Source: Ooceraea biroi
Taxonomy: Eukaryota > Arthropoda > Insecta > Hymenoptera > Formicidae
Length of the DNA stretch: 64,000 nt
NCBI RefSeq assembly: GCF_003672135.1
Contig: NC_039517.1
Coordinates: forward strand, 9,510,601-9,574,600
Direction of reading: 5' to 3'
Positions 14,401 through 28,700 of this stretch are shown in pieces; the first letter of the stretch is position 1; every line of letters starts with the position of its first letter. The position numbers and the translations under genes are program-made. Below the pieces are notes generated by a model. It saw only the letters and a program-made list of their open reading frames with translations. It searched no databases and had not been told where the DNA came from.

Positions 14401-17400
14401 CCCTCTCTCCGTCTCTCTTTCTCTCCTATGAGGTCTGTGTTTTCCTTATATTAATGCTAATTTTAAACATAGATCCGGCCGGGATATTTCGTACGATATG
14501 AGTTTCTCGTGCGGAAACGCGAGAGTTCATCGACACGCGGACTTATGTCGGAGGACCGACCCAGGAGAGGGTGAAGGTAAACCAAATGGAAGGCGGTATG
14601 ATGTAATGTAACGTGGGAAGAGTCCGCTTCTCCGCGTACCGAATATTAAATATTACGATAACGACCGACTCTCTCTCTTATTTCTCTCTCTTTCTCTCTC
14701 TCTCTTGTTCTCTGGAGATATTATCCTCTCGTGTTCGCTCCGATCGCGATATATTTATCCATCGCGAGCGTAACGAAGGTAAGAACTGCACGGAATAACG
14801 ACGAGATCGATGCAGGAAGATACCGCGACTTCTGCTGCACGTTGACGTCGACGCAAATGCGCCGGAAAGGGAAGTGGGCGGTAAGCGAACTGCGGAACTT
14901 GTTGCGTGGCGGGTAGAAGCGTGTTATTACAGCGGATTACGCGATTAGCAACTAGTTCGGCTCTATCATTGATGCCGCGAGGGCGCCGTACACGGGATCG
15001 CGCGGTAATCAAACTTGCGTCGTACGGAAACGCATGGTAGTTGCATGGTCGCGCAATTGCGCTTGGAAAGACCCACCATGGACGGACGGCACACACCGGC
15101 AATCGATCGATCGAGAATGCTTCCTCATCTAATTCCATTTTATTTTATGATTTTTTTCCGCGTATGGATATCCTTTTTCTCGGTTATTTCGCTTTATTTT
15201 ATATATCTCCGGTTCTCTCTCTCTCCCTCTCTCTCTTTCTCTTTCTCGCTGTTTCTCTTGCGCGTGCACCGTAATGCAAAATGAAAATTTCAACGTCGCC
15301 GGCAGAACATATCGGCGGAACTTTGATCGCACGCACGTGAAATTTGCAGAATCGATGCGGATAGAGCGATGCGGTTTGACTGCTGTACTCGCGTACATAC
15401 GCGCGCGCGTGCAGATTGGCGGCTCTGTGCGCACTGCACGCGCACGACGACGGGCAGCCCGGGGATGAACGAAGATAGTCGGAAGATATATAGACGTCGG
15501 GAGAGCTGTATGGGTAGCGCAAACAAACCGACCGCTGATTACAGAGACTGCTTCTGACAGCCCATCAAATATTCCGCATTTACGTATACGTCGACGTCAC
15601 TGAGTATTCCATGCTTGTGTTCATCAACCGCTCGTTCCTCTCCCCTCGTTCTCCAACAGCCGCCCTCTTCTTCCGCGTCGCCTGCCTACCTCCTGTGCTC
15701 CTCATCCTCCTCATCTAGCCATCTCTTCCGCGGGTTGATTTAGTCGACGGAAGAGAGCTGGGGAGAGACTAGAGAAGGCGTAGATAGGGATAAGGGATAC
15801 GGAACGGAAGGGGGAGGAAGAGCGGAGGAAGAGGGACAAGGGGTGAGAGAGAACGGGTGGAGGATGAAGAGGACGAGGAACGAGAAGACGAAGGCGGGGA
15901 GGAAGCGAGAGGGAAAGAACGAGCGAGAGTCGGAGGGTTCGCCGCGACGCGCAGAGGCTTCCATCCCTCCGGGTTCCCTCGCACTCGAGCATCCCCGTAT
16001 CCCATCTCCTTCCCTCGCCAATTTCCCTCCGTAAATTCGATTATCTATAGGTATACTCCTCATCCTACCCATGGCTCCACTTCTGCCATGCCGACGACGA
16101 CGACGACGACGACGATGCCACCGCCATCTCCGCTGCGACTCTCGTCGGCCTCTACCTCCTCATCGTCATCGTCCTCATCATCGTCGTCCTCCTACATCTC
16201 TTCTCCCGGATGCGGAGTAAGCAAGACCTCGGGCCACGATATGGTTTAGCGGATTTCTAAACCACGTGGGGCCGATCGTCGAGCGTAAAGAGGAGAAACT
16301 GGATCGAGGGAGAGAGAAAGCGAGAGAGAAAGAGAGGGTGGTTATCCTGCGCGCGCGCGCGAGAAGGACGATGCCCGGGGCTAATGGCGCGTTACGAGCA
16401 ATCGCGGAAAGATGAACTGGCTCTATTCGGCCCCGAGATAAACTTCCCGCAGGGCGATAAGGGAATTTCGCATTGGGATCGATCTAGATGCTGCCCCGTC
16501 GACTTAAAAGCGAGGTAAAAGTAAACTCGTTTCGTGTTATCAAAGTAGCCGGTATTCTCGTTTCGTTGACCGGTCCTGCTTAATTGGAGATATGGCTGAT
16601 TTAACTGCGCCGTTAGGAAGAGAATCCCTTATTTATTATTGGGCGCATCCATCTTTCATACTTTTTGTAATCTTATAAATTGGGCGACACTTCGTTAATT
16701 GGAATATTTCATTTGGATTCAAAGCAATTTTTTGCTCTTTGGCATGCTTGAGAATAAACTCATTGTATGTTGCTAAAGGGAGACAGCGCGTTTTTCAACT
16801 AATCTCATTTAATTAAAATCAAAAGAGCATGTTTGAAATGCGTCCGCGTTATATTAAAAATTCATGTGGATCCGGCTGCACAAATGCTGCATATGCGAGT
16901 TCGTTAAAAGCACGCTGGTTGACGAATAGATACGAATCGCAGAGAAAAACGGCAGGCAGCTTGAAATTTTCATCAGTGTCCGCCGATATTGTTGTGGCAA
17001 TCGCGACAGGATTGATAAGATATGATTCCGTCGACATTTACCACTTCAACACGTGAATTTTCTATTATTCTATTTCCAATTTTCATCTTGCCGCATTCCA
17101 ATCAAATTTATTATCATTTATCAACGATGTGACAATGCACAATAGCGTTAACATATCTCTTTATCGTGAATTGTCGCAAACGACTGATAATTCCACGCGA
17201 ACTGATACACGTAGCCGACATGCATGCATCTCGTTGCGGCCACAGATAAGGTCAAAGGTCGCGCGTGCTCGCCGAAGATCGATTGGATTATCCCGTCTGG
17301 TGAGGCTGGTCTCAATCGAGGTAACCGGACGCTTTGAATTTTCAATTAAGACGGACGCCGAAAGCCGGCGCAGCTATGCGCGATCGCGTCCCGTGAAAAT

Positions 17401-20400
17401 CGCGGCTGATCGATCCGTACCGCGTACCCGCGCGTTTCATCCCCGGATAAAGCGGTCCGCAGCTCCTCCGTGGGATTTCGATCGGCGATTTGCAAATTTG
17501 CGCTACGATTGCCTGGGTAAATAATCACGCGCGGCGCGGATATCATTAAAATGAACGTCCCTTAAAAAGGGAACCTCTCGAAAACGCGAGACGGCGTATC
17601 TCGCCCTGTCGTACACACGTGGGCGAACAATCGCGTACGGGGTAGTGCAGCCACCATGTAGGCTGCATGTATGTGTGTGTTGTGTGTGTGTGTGCGTAAT
17701 CGTACAATAGCGGGGAAATGCATTCGGCCTTTCCAGTGAAACAATAGTTATTTTGTGGTAAGAGCGTGTGTGCGGCGAAGAGATAGAGTTTCGGTTGGTC
17801 GGTTGGCCGGCTGGACGAACGAACGAACGGACGGACGGATGGACGGACGTTGCATACGTACGTACGTTTTCCAGATCTCGCCGGTTAGGCAACTATAATA
17901 ATAACGTCGCCGCTTTGACGTGAAGCGTGGAAAATGGTAATTTGCATACACATTGTCGGGACACGTGAGTCGCGGAACAATGCCGGAGTCGGTTCGAGCG
18001 CTAGTTCGAGTGTCCGCTTGCGACGCTCTTATTCGGCGACTCGGTCGGACGGAACGACGCGACTCACAGACTCGGAGACTAAATGCAGATTAAATGCAAA
18101 GACTCGTTAATGAAATGCCTTTGCAGATGGTACTGCAACAGGAATCAGCGGGAGGAGCCGATCGAGGAGTCGTCGGGCCATTACGTGGCGCGAGACGGTT
18201 CCCTGATCATCCAGAACGTCGAGGAGAACGACGCCGGTTCCTACATGTGCGTCGCCAGCAATTCCGAGGGCAGCGAAACTTTGGAGATCAGATTAACGGT
18301 GTCCGCGCCGTTAAGTGTTCATGTGCAGCCGACGATACAGACCGTCGATCTGGGGAAATCCGCCTATCTGGTAATTACCCGTCATCGACACCGATCGACT
18401 CGAGACCGAGCATGATACCATCCTGTTCAACCCCAACGCGCGTAATCTCGTAAAGAAAAAAATACGAAGGTGGGGAATACTCCCAAGGAATTCGATTCGC
18501 GTACGATCACGGGAACTATAACAAATAAGAGCTCGAACATCGTTCCCGAGCTTCGGGCATCTCTCTCTCCTATCCATTCCTATCCGGGTTTAAGAATTTA
18601 CGGGGAATCGACGGTGCATAATATCGTGCGCCTCGATCGCAGTTATAAATATTTACTGCGGCGTTTTCCGCGTCTATCTGTAAAGCGCTGTAAACCGGCG
18701 CCGATGACGCGGGAAATGAATCCGCACGCGGCGGAAATTAACGGCGCGGCTTCGGAAAATGCGCTTCGTAATATACGTGTATACCTTCAGGGAGAAAGAG
18801 AGAGAGAGAGGGAGGGAGGGAGCGCGCGCGCAGGGAGATCTCGTGATTCTCTCGCCGAGAGGCGCGGATTCAACGAGGGTATTCTTTGTCCGCATCCGCG
18901 CCCGCGCGAATTCCCTCCCTTTCTTGATTCTCATCAGTTCCTTCCGTTTAAACCTCTTTGCAGACGTGCACGGCAAGTGGATTTCCGCAAGCGGCGCTCT
19001 ATTGGCTGAAGGACGGTCAGCCATTGAGAACGGGCGCCCGCGTAAGGACCGTCTCCAGCGAGCGCATTTCCGTGACGTCGGTTGCGCGAGAGGACCGCGG
19101 CATGTACCAGTGCTTCGTGCGGAACGAATACGAAATGGCTCAAGGAATCGCGGAGTTGCGCTTAGGGGGTGAGTACCGCGCGTTTGCAGTTAGAGCGCGA
19201 TATGCACCATGACATTTGAAAAGGCGAGCTCGAGTAGTGTGAACGATTCTGAGAGTTGGAAGGGTCGTATGAAAATAATATCTTGATGATATAGACACAA
19301 TGATATAGACTCTATGATATTATTAATCTATGGAATAATATTGTATCGAATAATATTATCGAATAATATATACTTAAGCTAAAGTATTGTTGAAGGGAGA
19401 AAGACATTTCCTGGAGAGAAATATCTTGAGGCGAATATAAATTATAATATGACGTAATTTATAAAATAATATGGATATAATGGAGAACACGAGAAAGAAT
19501 AATGCATAATGCATTTTTCATCACTCGATCATCCTAGACTATCCTCGAATTACCTATCCTTGAATTACCGTTATTGAAGTAACAGCCCGTGTGTAGTTAA
19601 TCCTTCAGTTACAGGAGAATTTATGTCAGTGGCTACTGTAACTACCTGTCGATTTCAGTAAAAGAGAATCGCTTGTTTGTGCGAACGATTGGTTTCGCGT
19701 GGTGATGGCTTGCTGTTGGTTAATGCAGCGGAACTCTTCCCCATACGAGATCCATTCCACGGCTCGCGTGCCATTCCATCGTAACGCATTTTCCATCAGG
19801 AGGCAGCACGAGTTCCCTGCAGGCTACGTGCCATTTTTGCGGGGAAGTGCCCTCATCGCTCTTCCGATTGTGCTTTGCCGAGCGTGCTTCCATTTGTGGA
19901 ACGATAATCGTGGTCTCGGTTTCGATTAACTCCGGTTGAATTTCGTTAACGGCGGCAGTAGTCGCGGCTACGCCAATCGCATTATTCCCATTCTGACGAT
20001 TGTTTCCAACTACCTAATCCTACGTGCTACGATTTCCGGGATTCCTCGAAATCATGTTTTACAATTTATGAATCGCAAAGCTATGTCGCTCGACAGACCG
20101 CTCGGTCACGAATCAGGCGGATTTATCATCGTTATCCGCAGATCATCGACGCAAATTGAAATCAAGAACGCGGTTAAAAGACTATCACTTAACGATTCTC
20201 GCGGGCAGCCGCGCGTTTATCACGGGAATCAAGAGTTCGAGCGAGCGATCGCATGTTTGGCGAGCCTGATCAGAAACTTGGTTTGCTCGCGGTTCGAAAA
20301 CGTTGGTTAACGCTGCGGGACTCGGTGCACGTGTGCTGACATGGGTTTGCCTGTTTGCGCGGTCTTCTCTCGTAACGTATTTTCCATCGGTCGGTCGTTT

Positions 20401-22694
20401 CGCCGCGGGATACGTGCCATTTTTGTAGGAAAATGGCCTCGTTTGCGCTGCCCGTAACCAGACCTACCTACCCGGTCGCGTATCAATGTCCGACAGACAA
20501 CCGCACGACTCGCGAATTTGCCCCAGAATATAATAAAAGCGATTTACGATACGCGTCCCTCAGTGATAACGTCACAGCCAAGTATCGGACGGGACTCCGC
20601 GGATGACACATGACACGTGGCTACACGTTCTGTAACTTAAAACACAGTATTCCACGCCGAAAAAGAACTAGGCCACTCCTGGTGAAAATTTCCACGAATA
20701 TATAAAAGCGACCTTTTTATCTTTTATATACTGTGTGTCTTCCCCTTTCGCTTTCTTGCTTTCTCTTTTCTTTCTCCCCTATTATTATTATTAATATCTA
20801 TCAATCGTATCGCATTATTATACTATATAAAGGCTATTATAATTAATTATGTTTAATAAATTCACATTTGCGATGCGAGGTATAATATAATTTTTTATTG
20901 AAATCTGGAATATATAATTCTCGCGGCGGTCCTCAAGTTTTTATTTTATAGTACCACTCACCCCCTCTTGTCAAGGAAATTGCTGCTGGCAGTAGAGGAC
21001 TGGGACTGGGTGTCGGGCTCGGTGCCGTTCTTACGAGCGATTTGTACATTTCCGGAAGTTCGTGCGGGCTTTCGCGGCCATTAACCTTTATACGGTCGGC
21101 GTTTGGTAACTTTTACGATCTTCGAAACTTTAAATTTTCTTTCAAAATCGCTTATAGCCACCCACTACCGCCCGGCTGCCGTTGCCGTTGCGTCGAAAAC
21201 GGTGGTACCGATTCAGACGCCATGTACACGTACAGTTTGTTTCTTTCTGCACCATAAGACGAGTATTTCAGATATCGCGAGCTACTACTTTCTTCCTTCC
21301 CTCTTATCACGGTCTTCGCCCGTTCGATTTCCCAATAATTCCGTCTGCCCGTTTCCTTCCCCCGTACGCTTGTGGAGAAACGACAGTCTACTACATCTCA
21401 TGAATTATAACATTTTTTTAATACATCGCATTAATATGCAATATAAATTAGTTGGGCGCCCGGATTGTTTTTATATGCCGATACAATTTCTGTTCGATAA
21501 TTAACCCGCTGATACCGAGCGTGACCCGGCGTATCATTTTCGGGGCGATAGAAAAAAAGAGGGTGTAACGGGCGTAACGACGTTTCGTCGCAAAACTGCA
21601 CTGACGCGTCTGCGTCGCATTAGCGATGTCGCGCGTAATCGCTATTCATATCCGGTAATGAAGCCGTCGGCCGTCGCGCTTACGGCGGCGGATAGAAAAT
21701 TAGTAATTTACGTCGTCCAACTTCGTAGCCGGCTGCCTATTACCTTGTCATTAGGATTCTTCCCGGTCTCCATGATTTCTAAGCTGCGGGGCACAGAGCG
21801 TACGTTACGGTGGGGGATCGCTCGCAAGCGCACGATAGGATAGTTAGTACCTACTACTACCGCCCTGGATTTGCATACGCTAACGAGATTCCTGCGGTTT
21901 TGCCGATGCTTTGCATGCTAGCCGCGCGCGATTCCGTCCCGGCGCGACGCGACGCGACGCCGCGCGACTACCCGACTACGTCTATTTATTATGCGTCATA
22001 GATACGTCAGAGATGAAAGCTGGCCGCTGAGAGGTGAGTGCATCTCGACGAATTTGCGAATTTATCATCAGTCCCTCCCCCTCCCTTCTTCTTCTTCGAC
22101 TATGCACGCGCGGAATCTTGCATGGCAATTTTAATGTAATTCTCATCTCGTCGAGGCGGGATTTCGCTTCGCTACACCTCCCCGCTGGAGCAGCTCACCT
22201 GTCAGGGTTGACCTGGGAAGAATATATCGGCCGTATCTCGCACAAATCACACTTTATCACGTCATTTCTCCGAAACCCTCTTTGACGTTTAATTTAATGA
22301 ACTTTAATCTGAAACGCGGTTATATAGTGTTTGCGCGTTTCAGTGAGAATGTCGGCTGTGCACGCGAGTAATTCCTCGCGCGCTTGTTTCCATGGTACCG
22401 GTATTATTCCCTGAAATTTGGAGAGAACAAGCAGGTCCTGTGCAACGCCAGTTAATATTAGATAAAGTGTACGCAAGAAAATGATATTGATCTTTATAGT
22501 TATGGATCTCGGACAAATATCTTTCCAGCTTTAGAATTATTTTGGACCCGCGGGATTTTGGAGAGAGTGTGTAAACGAGAGGACCCACAATTACGTACCA
22601 CAGGGATGCATTATTCGCAAAATCATTACGATTATGAGATATGTGTTAAATTATCATATTATAATATCAGATTATAATTCTGTCATAATTATAT

Positions 22695-22740
<46 letters not shown>

Positions 22741-25700
22741 CATTATCTGTTATATAACATTTCTGTTATGTTTAGAGATGTTATAATATAATAGAATAAT
22801 ACAGTGAAAGTTATCTCTCCGTGATAATATCGTGACGCAACTGATACTTTCTGTCTCTTGCTTCTACAAATATCTCAACGAACAAAATTGCACTATAACA
22901 ATTGCACTATAACGAGATTTTCAATCGTTATTTATAATGAAATTTTCGTGTTTTCGCTACGATAACGTACATTGTAATGTTTCATTACAATATCATTACT
23001 AAAGCATAGCAGTTTTGAATGCTTGTTCGCCACAGTAAGAAAAGCACGGCGCGAAATTTCTTCTCGGGCATGCCAAGCGTGCAGCAGTAGCGAGACGGAA
23101 TAATTAGTCGGTCTGGATTGTTAATTTACTAATGAAACTCCACGTATCTCAATTATATATGAGCAAACTGGTATGCTTGACCCGGCGAGTCTCTAATTTT
23201 TGCTTATCGAATTAATATTTCTGCTAAATTATTGTTAATTCAATCCTTTTCCGCCTTTCGCAAAGTTTTCATAAAATAATTAAAATTGATAGCTGTATAA
23301 AATAGATGGAGCGACAGATATATCGCATTCCCTGCGAGTTATGCATCTCTCGTGTCGACAACGTTGCCGCAAAGAAGCGGGCTGAAATATCGTTCTTATC
23401 ATAAATATTCATCAGTATCGATATCAATAACGCCGTCGGCGATAAAGAGATTCTCTTTGCGAATAAATACGAAAACTTTCGGTGAAACTGACGTTACCTT
23501 TCAGTGGATATACTTTCGTGTTATGGAGTTCACGAATTTATCATCACGTCATTTCAAGAGCCAAAGAAAGAGAACTGCAGCACTGCTGCAAAACACGTGC
23601 GAATAATTCACAGAATTACTTGTAAATGTCGTTCCCAAATATTTATATACATACCTTAATTGAACTACTACTTATCTTAATTTATCTTACTTATCCTACT
23701 TATCTTAATTTAATTGGTTTTTAATTGTGATATTGTTCCAGCTTTTCCGCATCTGTTCTTTTGCACGCAGCAATTTACGCACCTATACAATCCACCATAG
23801 AATATAATTTTCACCATCATTCTTGCAAATTAATTTAATCTAGTTTTCTTGATTATAGTTATTCTTGAATATTATTAAAACCACTATATTTTTAAATATT
23901 ATTTTTGTAAATAACCTTGCAGACCGACGAGATATTGTTAATTACCGAAGTTTTTTTTCATTTCAACTATCAGACTATTTCATTTTTTCAGACCATTTAA
24001 TTTCGCGGAACGACGAGATATTGCCGACAATTGACATAGTTTTTCATTTAGATTATTTTTAAATGGTTTCGCAGAGAGAACGACGAGAGTTAGGTCGCGG
24101 ACTTAAATTCATGTGGTTGGCTTTTACGTCGGACAATTGATTCGGACGCGCGTATAAAAGAGGACGTATGAAAGAGAGGTAAAAAAAAGGGAGCGCGAAA
24201 ATAGACATATGGACGTGAGAGTAACGCTCGGAGGGAGGACAATCGGGGGATGAAGGGAAGTTTGGAGGATGCGTAATCTCACCCCCATAACGTCTGTTAA
24301 CAGAGATCGCGCCGCAGCTGGTCTACAGGTTTATTGAACAGACAATGCGGCCCGGTCCATCGGTTTCTCTGAAATGCAGCGCCGCAGGTAATCCCACGCC
24401 GCAAATTTCTTGGCTGCTGGATGGGTTCGAGCTCCCGCAAAACGACAGGCTCCTGATTGGCCAATACGTGACCGTGTACGGGGATGTAATATCGCACGTT
24501 AATATCACGACCGTGAAGGCGGAAGACGGCGGCGAATATGAGTGCATCGCCAGCAGCCGCGCCGGCAAAAGCCGGCACTCAGCACGGCTCAATATTTACG
24601 GTGAGTCAGCGCGAGAGTCGAGTCAACGGTCAAATGCATTTTACGAAATTAGAAAGGCTCCCACACAGCAGGACCACGCACCTGGACCCCTAAAGGAAAA
24701 AGTTAGTGTGATTTATTCCCAGACATTTTCTCCGGCAGAAATAAAACCTTCTTTTACGTCGCTAAACATGATCTCGTAAATTTGAAATTGTAAACTTAGA
24801 CTTCGAGACTAGAAATTATTCTTGCACAGACAGAAATTATTAATCAATTGTAATATAATTAAATAATTTCTTATTTTTTTATAATTTTCTAGATTATTAT
24901 AATCTTTCTATAATTGAGTAAAGATAAGAATACATTGTCTCTTCCTTTACAAAAGCGCAGTCTACTCGACTTTATACTGCTTCACGTGTGGCTGGAGGTA
25001 ATAGCCACGTGTAACGACCTTTACTCCTTTCTAATCTCAGGACTACCACATGTCAGGCGGATGCCACCCGTTTCAGCGGTGGCGGGGAAGCAACTGTATA
25101 TCAAGTGCCCCGTAGCCGGTTATCCCATTGAATCGATAGTGTGGGAGAAAGGTAAGCGTCATGCGTCATTTCTGTTAATCCCCGATCGAATAGCGCTACT
25201 TCAATCGCCTCAGTTTTTCGATATTTCTATTGCGGACGCGTTGAAATTCACCAAGCTGGCTCGTCGCTGCATTTTCATTCATTGATAATCCCTATTTATA
25301 TTCACAACAAACAGATTACACGGTGGCAGCCACCAAATTTGCCAGGTTCCATCTTATCTGTTTACGCTTCGAAATTAGCCTGCGCGATTAAGGGCTAATC
25401 GGTACGTGGCCGAAATATTTACGCCCCTCCCTGCAACGAAACAGCACATTATTATCGAACGCCTCGAATATTCTCGGTAGCAGAAAGAGAGAGAGTGTAT
25501 GTGTGTGTGTGTGAGAGAGAGAATCTCTCGCATGTAACGATAACGATGCTGTGTGTTATCAGGGGACGTAAAACTCCCTACCGACATCAGGCAAAGAGTG
25601 GCCAACGGTACCCTGTTCATCGACACCGTGCAACGCAACGCCGATCAGGGCACATACACATGCACTGCCAAGAACAAACACAATTATACATCGCAAGGCT

Positions 25701-28700
25701 CAGTCGAAGTGCGTGTTCTAGGTAAGTAAACATGCCTGACATTGTAGTCTCCGCATAATTTCCATCCCCCGCGATATTGCGAGCAATTTTCGCGGAACTC
25801 GCAATTTTCAGACGCGAAATTAATCGGACACGGAAAACTCGACGCGCTCGCGCTCGCACTGAACAGCGCGGTTCCAGTCTCTTTCGGCCGAAATGGAAAA
25901 CCGATCAATCACAATTGTCGTGATCGAGATAATAACTTTTTTCACGATCGTACATTTGTAACGCGGCGTACATACCTCTCTGCGATTGATATCGAGCGTT
26001 GCGTGCGATTATTTAATTGCCGATATTTCTGCACGATCGTTACATGGCGCGTCCCGCATAAAAGTACGCACACATGTATGAGACGCAAACGTCGAGAGTA
26101 ACTTTTCTTTCGAGAAATCGGATTCACCGTGAGATATTGATCCTCGGAGAGAGACGAGGACCACCACGAAGGCGGACGGAAGAGTCGCTCGCGCAATAGC
26201 ACGACATTATTCGACGGGCTTTTTGTAATTTGCCACGCCGGGATATCGTAGCGCGCGATTACGCGTATCACGGATGTGCGCTAATATGCGTCCTCCCTTT
26301 GTCGAACGTATTAACTATCCATTGGCCCGCCCGTCGGCCAACCGTATTAATTGCAGCTCGTTTATACATAACGGTCCGGGCGTACGCATTTGTGCGCGCA
26401 CCGCCGAATTTATCTTTACATAATGTTTCTATTAGGTTCATCGAGAGTACACAAATTCTCGATGGCGCGTTGTTTGACGTTGGGCGGGATTAATTAGTGC
26501 GGGACAACATCGAGTCTTCGGTTTATCGCATTGCGCATCGTCCCTCGGAACGTTCACCCTCGCGCGGGCCAAACGCATCCATCGATCTATCGATCGTACT
26601 CGCGCGTACGCGACTGACGCAGCTGAATATGGACGCGCGCGCGGTTTGCGCAAAAAATCAGAATGGAAGTTTTCACGTTACCAGGGAAATATGTTTTATA
26701 GCGAAATTTCTATTTTCTTTCTTCTTGTTTTTTTATATATTTTTTTGGAACGTTGAAAGACTTCACGATCATGGAGAGAATGACGGCCAATTTTTTTTTA
26801 CCTTTTTTCCCCGACTCTGATTGATCATTTATCTCTGCAGTTCGGCAGTTACACATCGTACTGGGGGCAAAAAATAAATAAAGAGGGAGGATAGGTAGAG
26901 GTTTTCATCTCTTCAGGGGTTTCTGCCGAAATATGGGGGCACCATACAGTCTCCAGCTCCGTAGCACGGCCTGGATTCTGACGAAGGGTTTCCCCGTGAT
27001 CGAGTGGAACCTTTCTTGAGACGGACTGTTCTATGTGTGTGTTCTCACTGTGATGTAACGCGCGCGTATGTGCGCCCGCACATATATTAATATATACTAT
27101 TATACATACATAATATAACAGCGTTGCTCCGGAAATCACGCAATTCCGCTTGAAACAATTTTAAACGTGCCTCGAGCTACTTCCGCTTAAATTTCAATAT
27201 TAAACGTCAAGCGCGTTCTCCGGAAAATGTACACGAAATATCAGTCTGGACTCGTACACAGCTATATTTTATTGTCTCGTTGAACTTTGTTTCCAGTATA
27301 ATTGAAAACGATATTTGAGGCGCAATGCACCGGCACGAGCGCCGCTTCTCCTTCGTGGTTCGCCTGTGGTGTTTTCTTCAAAGCGACCGGCGCGATTTCC
27401 GGGGCATTTTCCGCATACGCGTGCGAGCGTATACGCCGCGCGTGCTGAAGACGTGTCCGGAAATGACCCATGCACAGAGCACAGCACCTCACTGCATTCG
27501 CTCAAGCATTCCTCCTTTGCACGCGCTCGCCTAAACCGCTCTGTTCTATTCCATGTATTTTTATGTACTCGTGTACTCATGTACATAAAAATCCAGCTGC
27601 CACGTGTGTATGTACGTGACGTATGTAATACATAAGACCGACAATGCGACACACGGATATTGCACGGAGTATTATCGCACGACTATCCCCTCGCTTTCCC
27701 GCGTACGAAACGTACACGTACGGGCGATATGTAATTTCTTTCATAATGCCGTGCGATTTTTCGTAGCGGAACGCGAGAATCGCTTGGAATCGTGCGTTTA
27801 CTCCCCGTGCCACCCCGTGGTGCGCGAAACTGTCCACAAAATTAAATAATTATAACTAACTAAACGGGCTGTCCGAATCGCGACGGTAGAATCCATCAGA
27901 TATAGAAATTCCGACAATTCGAATAATGAAAGAATGATAACATTAATAGCGCGCATAACCGTTGAATATTTTTTTCGTGATTCTGCTTCTGTGAAAATAT
28001 TCCCTCTGAAATTTTTAATTAAATATTTATCCAACATGTGTGCGCGGATTGTTTTATTTTAAATACAGCACTTTCTGCAGGAAGATTGTCGGCGCACTGA
28101 ATGCATTCTGCCGATATTCTGTCGAAAATCACTACGGCCCCTCGTTAAAACGGCACACTATTCTCTCTCAACCCGCCCTCGATCTATAGACATAACGGAG
28201 CAATGTCCTGAGAGCAATGTCTTACGTCCCGACGTCGCATACGTCTGAATTTCGAATTCCACCTTGCATCAGCTTTGTCCACGCGAAAGCTCGTTTGTCG
28301 TTCCAAAGCGAAAGGACGATTCCCGGCTTAACAAGAATCCCCTAATCAGAGAATGCGTGTATTTTCAATAATGCGCGAGAATGAACGGTTGGTATCGCGC
28401 GGGAATTGCAATCATCGCGATTTCAGACCGACGGCATTTCCTCGACGGCTCGCGTTTCCGTGCTGGTTGATGCGCTTGATTTCCGCCGTCGAGACGTCGA
28501 GAATCACCCGCGGACGAGCGATCGATTAATCCCGCTGCAGCCGACGTCGCGAATCCCGGTTTCCGGACGTATGCCATGTCGGACGTACATACTTGCTTGG
28601 CCCCGTTCGTCGTGCGGCCGGATCGCGCCGCTTGAAATATTGCTTTGAGCGCATCCGGTCAATGCGCGGGGTGACGATCACCTACAAGCTTCTTCTTCAT

